DNA of 64,000 bases. It comes from Rotaria socialis. Its lineage: Eukaryota > Rotifera > Eurotatoria > Philodinida > Philodinidae. A program made the translations under genes and the position numbers. Of this stretch, positions 1 to 11,400 are shown in pieces. The DNA lies in NCBI GenBank assembly GCA_905331475.1, contig CAJNYU010003635.1:62001-126000 (forward strand). The letters run 5' to 3'. Position 1 is the first letter of the stretch; each line of letters begins with the position of its first letter. The notes below the pieces were generated by a model. That model was not told the origin of the DNA. It did no database searches and saw only the letters and a program-made list of their open reading frames with translations.

Positions 1-925
1 GACTAATACCACTTGAAGAGCATATTCTCCTTAACCACTAAATACAGGAAAACAATCATGTCTGAATTGAAATGTTCAATAAATCAGTTGCTTCAAATTA
101 AAAAAAAAACGATATAATAATATTTTTAATTCTGATGAAAATCTGCCGTTACATAATATTAAAAAAAGTCCTTGGCAAGTGACTGTAAGTATTTATTTGG
201 CATGATTCTGCTTGCATTAATCTCAAAGTTTTAAGTTTAATCAGATAGAAAAATAATTATATTATTCAAGTACAAGAGAAAAAAGAAACAAATGAATCAT
301 AGAAAATATTTCGTTTATCCTTAATTGTTCTCATTAACTTGCGAAGGAAATCGAGTCCCCAAGGTGAATATTATATAGGCACTTATATTGACTCCGTTTA
401 TTTTTTTCTTACCTTGACATACAACACAGAAATAATTTGTAGATAGTCATAAAACAGAGAAATGTTTCTTTATTTCGTAACAAAACAGAACAAACAAAGG
501 GGAAAATAAAATAATTTACACGTGTAACCACCAATAAAAATATTGTACTGATTTAGACTACTCAAAAAACAATATTGTCTATATAAATTGATTACTGTTG
601 GTTATCTACACTATTATTAATATTGTTTATTTTTCATTAGTGCCATCTATCATAAAAAGAATATTGAATCAGAGAAAAAAAAATAAGTAATACATTTTCA
701 AAAAATCATTTACAATCATATTATTATTCAATTCAATTTATTTACTTTTTCAAAAATTTACTCCATTCATAACTTATTGGTACCTTTTTATTGATGTGCC
801 TTTGTTTACTAATGTTCCATCAATACTATCATTGAAATTTATTTTATTTTCAACTTTCTTCCGGCTTGATTAAAAATAAAAATTTTTTTCATATCAGAAA
901 TCTCAAGTTTTGTTGTAAATTCAAA
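1..925. other. non-coding, AT-rich
   Basis: No convincing coding exon is seen on either strand. The stretch is AT-rich with poly-A/T runs. At its right end a pyrimidine tract followed by AG (ending at 897) precedes the start codon at 926 and could be a 5' UTR or trans-splice acceptor. Confidence 0.6.
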
Positions 926-3900
926 ATGACAACAAATTGTCCATCGTTTGTTCGACATCAATCACTTGAAGCTACCCAAGTAATACCATTATTTGATTCC
1001 ACAACAACAACATTTACTTCGACACCGCCATTTAAACCTAAAGCTGGCGAAGTCTATGTTATGAAATTAGATATTGGTCATGAAAGTAAGTTTCAATTCC
1101 GATGTATACCTTTGTTCATCCGGTGGAAAATTCTTATGAATAAAATCTGGAATCCTCTTGGAAAAAAACAAAGGTATATCACGGATAGTTTATATATTTT
1201 TTGTTTATTATAGATGATTGGCGTAGTGATGGTTATCGTTGGGTTCAAATAGCTGCTAGACGTTTGCCAACACATAATCCTGTTATTAAAAAGTGTTATT
1301 TTCATGCTGGACAAAAAAATAAAAAGAAGAGCAAAGACTTTGAAAAACAAGCATTTGTATCGCTTGTTGATCCATCCAAAGTCGTTGTACAATATCTTGG
1401 TGATGAAAATGTAGCTGAAGAATTTCCTCATGGAAATTCAAAGAAAAATACTAAACCATTTTTTCGTACGCGTCCATCATTACTCAATAAACTCATATCG
1501 GAAGCAGCCACAAATGCTGAAACAGCACAAATATTTAAACAATATACATCTAATAATTCTCATGAACATGATGACGATGATAACGATGATGATGATGAAG
1601 AAGAATCACCAGCCAATAATTCTATGGAAGCAGATGAAACAGTCGACGATAGCGATCAAAAGAAATCTTCTATGATTAAACATGAACTAAAAAAAACAAA
1701 AGTTGGACCTGAAGTTTTATCTCAACCGCGTAATATTGAACAAATAAGAAATGTTAAACGACGTTTAGCACGTCGTCTTGTTGCATCAGCTGACGAAATA
1801 TCAGAATTGTATCGATTTGCACGTGAAACACCCAATTACATTGTTCGTTTTACTTTAATACCAAATATTGTTGCTATTGCATTTTCCAATGAATCTATGC
1901 ATGAATTTAATTTACTATTAGATCATCCGGATCTTTTATCACAACAACAAGTTCTTATTACATTTGATTCAGCCTATACAATTAATGCATTTCATGTTAC
2001 ATGTGTGTTCTATCGTCATATCGCCATGAAAGAAGAACCGTGTATTTTACTTGGTAAGTTTTCATTAAAATCTTGATCAATAGGATTTTATTTTTCACAC
2101 ACTTCCTAGGAAGGTAGCAACATCATAGATCTGAAATATTCTTTTAATTCAATAGACAAAAATATTTTATGGAAGCTATTTTCAGACTGAGATTATTAAA
2201 TTCTTCCTTGAGCTACTGAACTAGCTATGTGTTTAAGCGGATTTAAGATAGTCTACGATTCACTTTCTATTTTAAGGTTGTGCATTACACAATCGTCGTT
2301 CTGATGATGTGTATGAATATATTCTAACACATTTAAAACAACAGTGTCCAAATATCGAATCACGTTGTTTATTTATAATTGACAGTGAAGGTAATACATT
2401 AAAAAACAACTATCTCTCAATATTTTTGCCACATCTACGCGTAATTCATACATGGAATTATGTTTTTTCACAACTACGCGCATGGCTATTGCAAAATGGT
2501 CGTACACAAGCTGATTATCAATTTTATAATGCTGAACTTAAATCATTACTATTATGTGCTGATATGTTAACATTCACACGATTGTACGATCGTTGCAAAT
2601 CAAATTGGACACAAGAATTTCGAACGTATTTCGAACAAATTATTTTACCATTAGTCGACACAGATCTCGGATCATGGGTACTAAAAAAATATGATCTATT
2701 CGATGCTTATTCCGGTATTAAAGGACTTGTTTGTGATCCGATGCAAGCTGTGGTATGTCAAACTAACGTGTTTCATAATTTCAAAAAAATAATCGCATTT
2801 TTCCTCGTCAAATTTAGGCTGTTCAATTACGTGATTGGCGTGAGTCTCGTTTCGATAGTGGAGCGATGGCTTTTTATTGGTTGCAAATGTATTTTGTTCA
2901 GCAAATACGAAAGTCATATTCACGTCTCGGTGGTATATACACCTTAAAACAAGGTCTATATGAAAAATGGGCTATGGCAGCTGTGGCGGCGATTGCTTCT
3001 CACGAGCCAGTAAAAGCATTAGTACCAGAAAAAATTGTTGAACACGTTCGAGCTAAAGTTATTATATCTTCTGTACATCATCCACATTTACAAGCTAAAC
3101 GAAGTAATGAACAACAAATTTTAACATTATCACCCATCAAACGACTTAAAACGACGACGACGTACGATAATTCACATCATCATCATCAGCCATGTATCAT
3201 TGCAACAACGACGACAACACCACATCATGTAACGACGGCTGATTTAAAAGCAACATTACTTGCTGCTGCAGCTGCACAACAACCACGAACGATGACAGTA
3301 AGTTTATTACTCATAATTTCTCGAGTGCAAGCCCAAAAAGATTTCAGTGATATGCATATCTTATATGTATAGAATTCCCTAGTTCGTTCGATCTTAAGAC
3401 ATCAACTAATGAGTGTATCTAGAGCGTTATTTTGCTTTATAGAAATATATTTTTCCATTGTTTACCAGCATATATCTCGTAACCGATAGACTGCCTAGAC
3501 GAATTTCATTTCAAGAATACTTATTTCTGCAGCTGCGGCGTCGATTGTGTTATGATTAAACAATCATAGCAAACGAAGATCGACAAGTCCTGAATATCTA
3601 AAATAAGACTGCACCATCTTGCCATTTCTATGTGTAAGAGCTGTTTGTTAGACATTTCATCTTGTAAAAAAAGTATTGATTCAAAAGAACAGAAATTCCA
3701 ACGGACTGCTTCTTAATGGTAAATCATCCTCTGGACCATTCTCAATGCTATCTGCATTAGCAAAGCTTAACTAAATTTATGAATAGAAAACTTTTTTAAA
3801 ATTCTAATTCGCCATCTGCAATCAATATTTAGACATTTTTTTCTTTAGATACGACGAATAGCTACAACAACAAGTCCGCAACAACAACAACAACAAACGA

Positions 3901-4181
3901 CATTTCGTCTTACAACAACTCCCTCTGCTTCCTCGTCACAGCAACCACAACAATTCATAATAACAACAGCTGGCACCGCGTTACCCCTCTCGCAAACGAC
4001 AACAACTACAGGACTAGTTGATGACTCATCGATGTATGACGATGGTACAGCTGATTTAAGTGGCTGCTTAGTAACAACATCTTCGCAATCATCGAACACA
4101 TCAACATCTCAAACACGTTCATCGTTTGTTCGTCCTGCTCTACCGACCAATGTACTTCGATTAACAGTCGTACGCAAATAA
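926..4181 (+). CDS. MULE-transposase-like conserved protein, 5 exons
   Basis: Five exons, 926-1085, 1214-2053, 2277-2752, 2818-3297 and 3849-4181, join in frame to 762 residues. The N-terminal block (about residues 40-150) contains GYRW, KKCYFHA and YLGDENVAEEFPHG, resembling DNA-binding modules (WRKY/GCM/FLYWCH-like) that accompany Mutator-type transposases. An acidic Asp/Glu run and a basic stretch follow. Residues about 280-500 have the layout of a MULE transposase core: a TFDSAY block, then FIIDSEG, then HTWNYV. The C-terminal third is Thr/Gln/His-rich low complexity. Being intron-rich and unbroken, with no terminal repeats noticed, it looks like a resident or domesticated gene rather than a live element. 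The start at 926 is the first ATG of the frame. A polyadenylation signal AATAAA lies at 4189. Function unknown; the transposase relation is inference from motif layout. Confidence 0.72.
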
Positions 4182-4772
4182 GAATAACAATAAAGTGTTC
4201 GCTTTTTCTTTTCTTTTCGTTGATCATTGCATGTCTGTATCTTGATGTACAGGTTTACTATGTTATTCTGTACATAGGATCAGCTTTACTGTTATTGTTT
4301 TCTTTTATATAAATAAGATAAAAACAAAAAACAAATTCGATTTGATTAACTATCTGATAGAAACTTATGTTAGATGATGATTGCATCGTTTACTATTTTA
4401 CTCCGATGAAAATGCTGATGAAGAAAATTAATGAACATAAATTTCCTTCTTTTCTTTTTTGTTCTGATATCCTTGCTTTGTTTTGATTGCTTATGTATAA
4501 TAAATATTAGAATCTTGTTGGTGATAATGATCAACAAAACACATCGGTGTGAACGATATATTAGCAAATTTTTCCTATTAAATAATGTATTAGTAGTTTT
4601 AAGCTTGAGAGAAAATTTGTGAAAAAAAAATCGATCGAATTCACAATCATACAAAAATAAATGTTTGGAATTCCGTATTTAGTTTTCATTTGTTCAAACT
4701 TATTAATGATTAAAGTGAATCTATCTATGTCTATGTGTATGTCGTGGTTGAAGGATTCTTGATAATATCAAA

Positions 4773-6064
4773 TCATAAAGTACAATAACGATAATTGCAT
4801 GATTGTGGTTCAGGTAGTAAATAGACATAGAAATTTAAGCAATTCGTCACTGATATTGTAGCACAAGAACTGCAAGTATTTGTTGCATAGTAAAAGCAGA
4901 CAATACTTGTAGCCGTAGTAAAAACTGGTGATGGATATTGTCCTGCATACCATCCAGTGACAACTGTACCACAGTAATTTGGTGATACAGGAGAACTGGC
5001 CAGCAATGTTCCTGCTGGTTCTTGAAAACGAATCCATACAGATGTGGTATTAGAGAACGGTGCTACATCATCACAATAATTAATCGATGATGTGTAACCA
5101 ATGTTTCGTGTTGCATCAGTGTTGAGCGTGTAACTTAAGCATTGAGGGGGAGTAACAGTCGTATATTGAAAATATGTAGCCGGTGACGGTGAACATTGGG
5201 GTGGTGTAGTTGCTGTTGTATTAGTATAGAATAAATAAATGAGTTATAGGAAAACTGGATATTTATATAAGAATAAGATCTCAAGAATCTTCTCCAAAAA
5301 GTATAATAAGTTGTATTGAAGAAAATTAGAAGTAGAAGATTTTTATTGACATACTAATATGATATTTGGGATCTTATCTTTTACTCGTACAAATTTTATC
5401 ATCTTTCTTTCTGAATGGGATAGAAAAATCCTGCTACGCGACAAACGTTTTGATGCCACCCTCTGCAAAATGGTAGGGTAGAGCGAAGAAAACTGCTCTG
5501 TGATGTGCTCTGGTAGAAACTTCAAGTGCATGCAGTAAACGGAACTAGTAAGTACCAGTTAATTTTTTCAAAATTTATATATTTTTTTACGTGTGGAAAA
5601 GCGAACTTAAAATCAATACATACCAGAAGTAGATGCGACTGTTGTTGTCGAAATTGAGTTCGTACTTTCACTCTTGCTTAACACAAGTGCGCAGATCGCC
5701 ATAATAAATCCAGCGAGGGATATCAAAATAATAATGATAAACACGACAATAAAAAGTATCAAAAGTCGTCGGCTTCGTGTATTGTCTGGCTCTGATAGTG
5801 TTTCATCACCGAAGTTATGCGATGGTCTATGATAAAAGCTATTTAACTTTATTCAAGATGATACGCTGCAAGCGTTGCATTTTAGTCTTTCATTTATAAA
5901 TTTTTCAAGTTCATACATTATAGAATGAGGAACAAATGCTGTTGGTTTTTTTCCTGATTTTATACTTACATATGTTCTTCTCTGTGCAACGTCGTAATAT
6001 CATCGACATCTAAATTGACTGTCGAAATCGACATCGGTTGTTGTCTTTGTTGACTACGTGCCAT
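4773..6064 (-). CDS. single-pass membrane protein with D8C (uromodulin-type) domain
   Basis: Three exons (6064-5970, 5826-5624, 5212-4773) give 245 residues. A short cytoplasmic-looking N-terminus (residues 1-52) ends in SRR, followed by a long hydrophobic segment (about 53-81). No signal peptide is seen, so a type II orientation is likely. A short Ser/Thr linker leads to a cysteine-rich C-terminal domain of about 130 residues. It matches the D8C module of uromodulin, GP2 and OIT3: LSYTLNTDATRN near its start, WIRFQEPAGT, YCGTVVTGWYAG, VCFYYATN, and a final CNYRYCTL. In vertebrates this module sits in secreted, GPI-anchored glycoproteins with a ZP domain; here there is no ZP domain and the anchor is N-terminal. 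The intron before the D8C exon is phase 1. Likely a cell-surface or extracellular protein; ligand unknown. Confidence 0.85.
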
Positions 6065-8456
6065 TTGTTTTCTTGTATTAATGAGGTAAATGTGTGAGAT
6101 TGAGTTTTCAATGAAGACAAAATTGATAATATAAAATTATTCAAGGATTCACTGAAGAATAGAATGTAATGTTTCACTACTGATCACTATTAAACACTAT
6201 ATGAGTTTGAGTTTTTAGATTATTGTTAAGGTAAAACTAAATTTTATGTTATGTTTTCAGTCAATACCACGGACACGAGGAAAACTAATTTCCGAATTCT
6301 GATATAAAATGTGGCATAAAGATAGACATCAAGAAGACTCGTTGATTGTGATAGTTTCAGATCGTTTCATGACTGCTATCCTGAAATATGAACTTGATAA
6401 AAATGTGTCATCGTATGAGAATCTTCTCATTTCAGGAGAGAAGCAAAGCTAAACAATTGAAAATTTCACAATCAACTATGTTCAATGATTTATGTAATAT
6501 CATGAAACTATCGGAGGCAGAATATCGATTATAAAAAAATAGTTGTAAATACACACACACACATACCTGTTTATTTCAAATAAGAATAATTTGATTTTTT
6601 TGAAATGTTCTTGAAGAGTGAATTGTATTCAAATTGACTGTTATGTCTGCTGATTATACGTATGTAAGAAGAAGCCAATGCAATCATTCGGATTTCTATA
6701 CTCTGTTTAGACATGAATGATAATCAAATAAAGTATTAACTATCATAATTGAGTGTAAAATAGAGCAAACAAAAAGAAACTTGTATTTATTTGAACATGT
6801 TTTTTTCATTGTTCAAGGTTATACATACAAATCGATTGTTAACTGTGAAGTCAAGTTAACTAGCCGATTCATCAGGCTAAAGTCATGTTAAGTTTTTGTT
6901 TTATTCTGCTATTAATTGAAGCGCTCACTAAAAAATGAAGAAAAATAACATGAGCCTTCTGTTGTCGAAATGGAACAACAAGCTTCCCCCGTTGGGAATT
7001 GGTCTTTTAAAAGACTGTTTCTGAAAATATTACGATACACTACCTAACAAATATCAATCTTGTTTACAGAAGAAAATAGTAACTTAACTGACTGAATTAA
7101 AAAAAGTCCATAGACTAAAATGCAAAAAACCAAAAGGAAAATATCTTGCGTAAACATCAATAACTTGCTCATAGAAACGAGCTGCAAAGTGAGCTTATTT
7201 TGATATTCAGCTTTTATTGTGTAGTGTATTTTGAAAAAAAAGAAACAAATAATCTATCAAATTTTAAGAGGTAGACTTATATTTGAGGATGCATTGCACT
7301 GCAAAGTAAAATTTGGAATATATATATAGTTACCTTCAAGCCGCATTGTACTTATCTTTAATACGTTTCTACATCATTCAATGGGGTTTAATACGTTGAT
7401 ACCAAAAATAACATTGAGTTTTAATCGAATAGTTTTTGAAAGCAAAGAGAACTACACTTTCATTTTGTTAGATATCAAATTATTGAGGATATGCATTCGA
7501 TTGTCTTGCTGTGAATCTGTGTGATGCTGAATTCGTTTTTTTGTATTCTACTTTGATGCATGCCCACACTCGCACACATAACGCTACGAGAAAAACGCCA
7601 GTGAAAAAGAAATAATCGGTTATTCTGTTATTTTTATCTAGTAGTAAAATGACTTAATGATCATAGGTACAATTGTATTAGTGCGATCATATCATGATGT
7701 GTGTTGTATATGAGGTGTATTATTACCATGTTTGAAAAAAAAACTAAATGCAAGGAAAGAATTTAGATATCGTAGGGAAGTAGTTAAACCTTTGCTGAAG
7801 CAAAGTCCAACCAATCAAAATGAAGAATGTAGCTTAATGCATTTACTAATTTCTAAAAGGCAAACGTGATAAACCCAGAACGGATATTGTCACTTTCTAA
7901 AATAATAATCCGAGAAACTTCCTGGATTTTTTGTCGTCTACACTTTCTTGATGAGATGATTTGTATGGATAGCCTAATGTTTTATCGATAATAGTCAAGG
8001 GGGAAACATCGTACTTTGACTCCTCAAAGTACATCAAAGTATCCCGAAGTACTTGGAAGTACCTCGAAGTATTTTAAAGTACTTTAAAGTATCACGAAGT
8101 ACCTCAAAATACTTCAAAGTACCTAGAAGTACTTCAAATTATTTCAAAGTACAAAAGTATGATGTTTCCCCCTTGCAATGATTTAATAAACACGATCGTT
8201 ATCGGTCAGAACGCCGAATGGAATAAGATGATTTATGCATCACATTCCATACGATTCTAGGTTCTGCTAAAAGTAGACTAGAAAATTATCAACATCTTGA
8301 CGAATCAGTAGAACCGCTTCAGAGAGTTATGCATGCACGGTTGAACCTTTTATGAAAATATTTTTCTCTTAAATATATATTTATGCTTTCAAAAAACAGT
8401 AGTACCAGAAAAAAAAAGTCAAGTCAGAATATGTATATTTTTATTGAAAAGCAACA
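6065..8456. other. intergenic region, no gene seen
   Basis: About 2.4 kb between two minus-strand genes. No coding exon was recognised. It holds the inverted-repeat element at 7996-8175, a short CA run near 6551, and otherwise unique AT-rich sequence. Promoter elements of the D8C gene presumably lie in its left part, but none could be identified. Confidence 0.6.
7996..8175. repeat. TIR element packed with 10-bp AAGTACTT-type repeats
   Basis: The left end CAAGGGGGAAACATC and the right end GATGTTTCCCCCTTG are exact inverse complements, and the match continues inward with one mismatch. Between them lie about 12-13 tandem 10-bp units of the form ACNTCAAAGT (for example ACTTCAAAGT, ACCTCGAAGT, ATTTCAAAGT). 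Unit junctions create AAGTACTT, itself a palindrome, so both the ends and the interior can fold back. Total length is 180 bp. No clear target-site duplication was found. It has no coding capacity. Most like a non-autonomous miniature element or a structured satellite seed. Confidence 0.8.
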
Positions 8457-11400
8457 TTATTCTAAACGAATATTATCAATAGCCCAATAAATATCCTTGA
8501 CTACACGTTCAACTTGTGTCCATCGAAATCGAACCCCACCAATGTTTCTTGTTTGAGTTATAGCCATCATATCAGAAGGTAGTGTTATATTAAAAAATTG
8601 TGCACGCTCTTGATTGTACATTGTAATTAGACGTGACCATGAAATACCTTCATCATATGTCCACTCAAGAACTACTGTTATATTATTTGTAGTTGTTATA
8701 CAATTATTTTTTGCCATTACATGAAATGCAAATGATATTGTTCTAATAATAAAACACAAATTCAAATTCTGATGATTTGATAGTAAACAAAAGAAAAACA
8801 TACATTGCTTGAGTAATATTCAGCTCACGTGTAATTGCTTCTACACCGCCACATCCACAATCAGCACCAAAATGAAGTGCTTGTCCACTGAAATAATTAT
8901 TCGTATGATTATTAACATTTGCATAGCAAACATGACGAATATGTCCATCGCCATTTAATCGAATCCAATTATTTGAATTAGATCCACTAACACCAACAGC
9001 AGATAAATCATCAAAAGTCTCATTGAACCATGTTTGTATAGGTTGTTTACCAACATATTTCTCACAATAGGTACCTAATATTGAACAATATAAACTTCAA
9101 CAGTATAGAATATCTAAGCGAGTAGTGAAATCAATAGTCACTATCTCCGTAATCAGAACAAAATAACATCAAGAGAGTTTTTTATTAATCAGAAAATGAT
9201 ATTCAGATATATAATATATGTTAGTAACAATTTTTAAATTCTGACAATCTCACATATCTTCCGTTACCTGCATAACCCATAGAACATTGACAGCCTGACA
9301 CTGTACATAAACCTCGATCATTGCAATATTCTGCACATTCACCAACAAATAAACTATTCATTGACCAACGTACATCTTCAGCTTGTATTCCAGTCCAGCG
9401 AAATTGTGTACCGCTAAATGAAGTTAAAAAAAAACCTTCACGGATTAAAAACAATTTTCATATTCTTCATCCTATAGAGTGCGGCAATAGTCATTCTCGT
9501 GTGTTTCTCCCAATAGAATTTTTCTCCTCCCGGTATCTAAGGTGATATGACTCCTCATGGAGAGACAAAACATGAATGAAATTGTATCGCAGTCAAGAAG
9601 AAAAAAAGACAGAACTAAAAAAAAAGCACTCTTACTATTGCTTTCATTACTCATGCACATTTACGTTAAATAACACAAAGAAAAAATGCTAACTGCTTCA
9701 CAAGATATTGACAATTTTATCGAACGTCAAAAATATAAACTTAACACACCAAGTACTCGACAACCGCCTCCACCACCACCTCCTCCTCCTCCTCAGCAAC
9801 CAATGCCACAAAATCGAGTACAAGATCGGCTAGATTTCAAAGTTGCTCGAATTCTAGATGATCAACCACCTCGTATTCAATCACAACAACCTTATTATCC
9901 TTCTTCTCCATCATCGTTTCATGAACAACAAGAAAATTTCTTTCCTCAACAGCTACCCCCACAGCAACAACAACAACAACAATATTCGAATCGTCTATCA
10001 ACGGACAATGGTGACGATAATCCAGTTGCTTTCTTCAATAAATTTGGTACTTATGATGATAAGCGTAGTCAGTTAAAAGATGATTTAAAACGTGAATATA
10101 ATGAATATTTACAAGCGAAAAAAAACATTCCAAAAAGTAAATCAACTTCACAATTAACAGCAGCTCCTCAAAATACCAATAAACGTGTGCAATTTCCACA
10201 AAAAACAGGAAAAGTTGTTGCACCATGGGAAAAGAATGATAACAAAACAACAAAAACTAATCAAAGTATGAATGATTTACCATCAGCATCAATATCAAAC
10301 GAATATACAGAGAATCGTTCACGACAACCAATGTCTCGTAATTACGATGAACAATACATTCGAGATCGTGAAGAATATGTATCAGAATTACATGGACAAA
10401 TACGAGAATTAGAAGCAAGAAGAAAACAACTTGAAGTTGGTATGTTACTAATTGTTTTCTTTGGTATAGCGATATGCTATGTTTGTTGTTTCTTATATCA
10501 TAGAAAGTAGTAGATTATCAGCCGGTGGTGCATCCAATTTGAATCGTGCTCATTATACAGAAGATTTAAATGCTTTAAATTCTTTACTTGCCGAACGATT
10601 GGATCAACGCAATGCAGTCGACAGTGAACTTGCTCATATTCTTAATCGTCCACCTGTTTCTGCTAGTCCAACACGTATTAGTTCCGGTGGAATGCCAAAT
10701 TTAAACATGCCAATGGAACGTCCACCTCAAGGAAACTATCAACAACAAAATGTACGCCAAGCACAGCCGTATCGTAATGACAATCGTTCGCGTGCAATTA
10801 ATGATAATTTTCAAATTGGTCAAGAAATCGATAAAGACTCTGAACAAGCAGCCAAGAAACGTTATCAACAAGAACTTCAAGCTCAAATGCGTGAAGCACA
10901 AATGCGCAAAGCACAAGATAAAAAAGCTAAAGATGAATATGATCGAAAATTAGATGAAGAAATTCAACGTTACAATTATTTTGGTCGAAGTGGTGGCGGG
11001 GGTGGTGCACCTATGCGTGATAAAGATGGAAATGTTGTAGCTAATCTAGCTGATGCCAGAAACCCACAACCACCATCTCAACAACAACAGCAGCCCCAAC
11101 ATCATCAGCCGCAGCAACAACAATATTTTCCACCTGACAATAAAGTGTATTCATTAGGTGATGGATTCAGTTCTATAGGAAATGCACCATTTTATAATGG
11201 AGAACAGCAACCACAACAACAATCTTCAGCGAATTCGGTACGTTAAAGTTTTGAATATTTTTAGATCATCAGATACAATTGACCAACTTTTACAAAGCAC
11301 TTTACTTCTTCATCGTATTTTTTTATGCATAGCTCATATCCCACTGAATAGAACTTCATAGAAATTGCCTAGGAGTCAATTAATAGTCTCTATTTATTGA

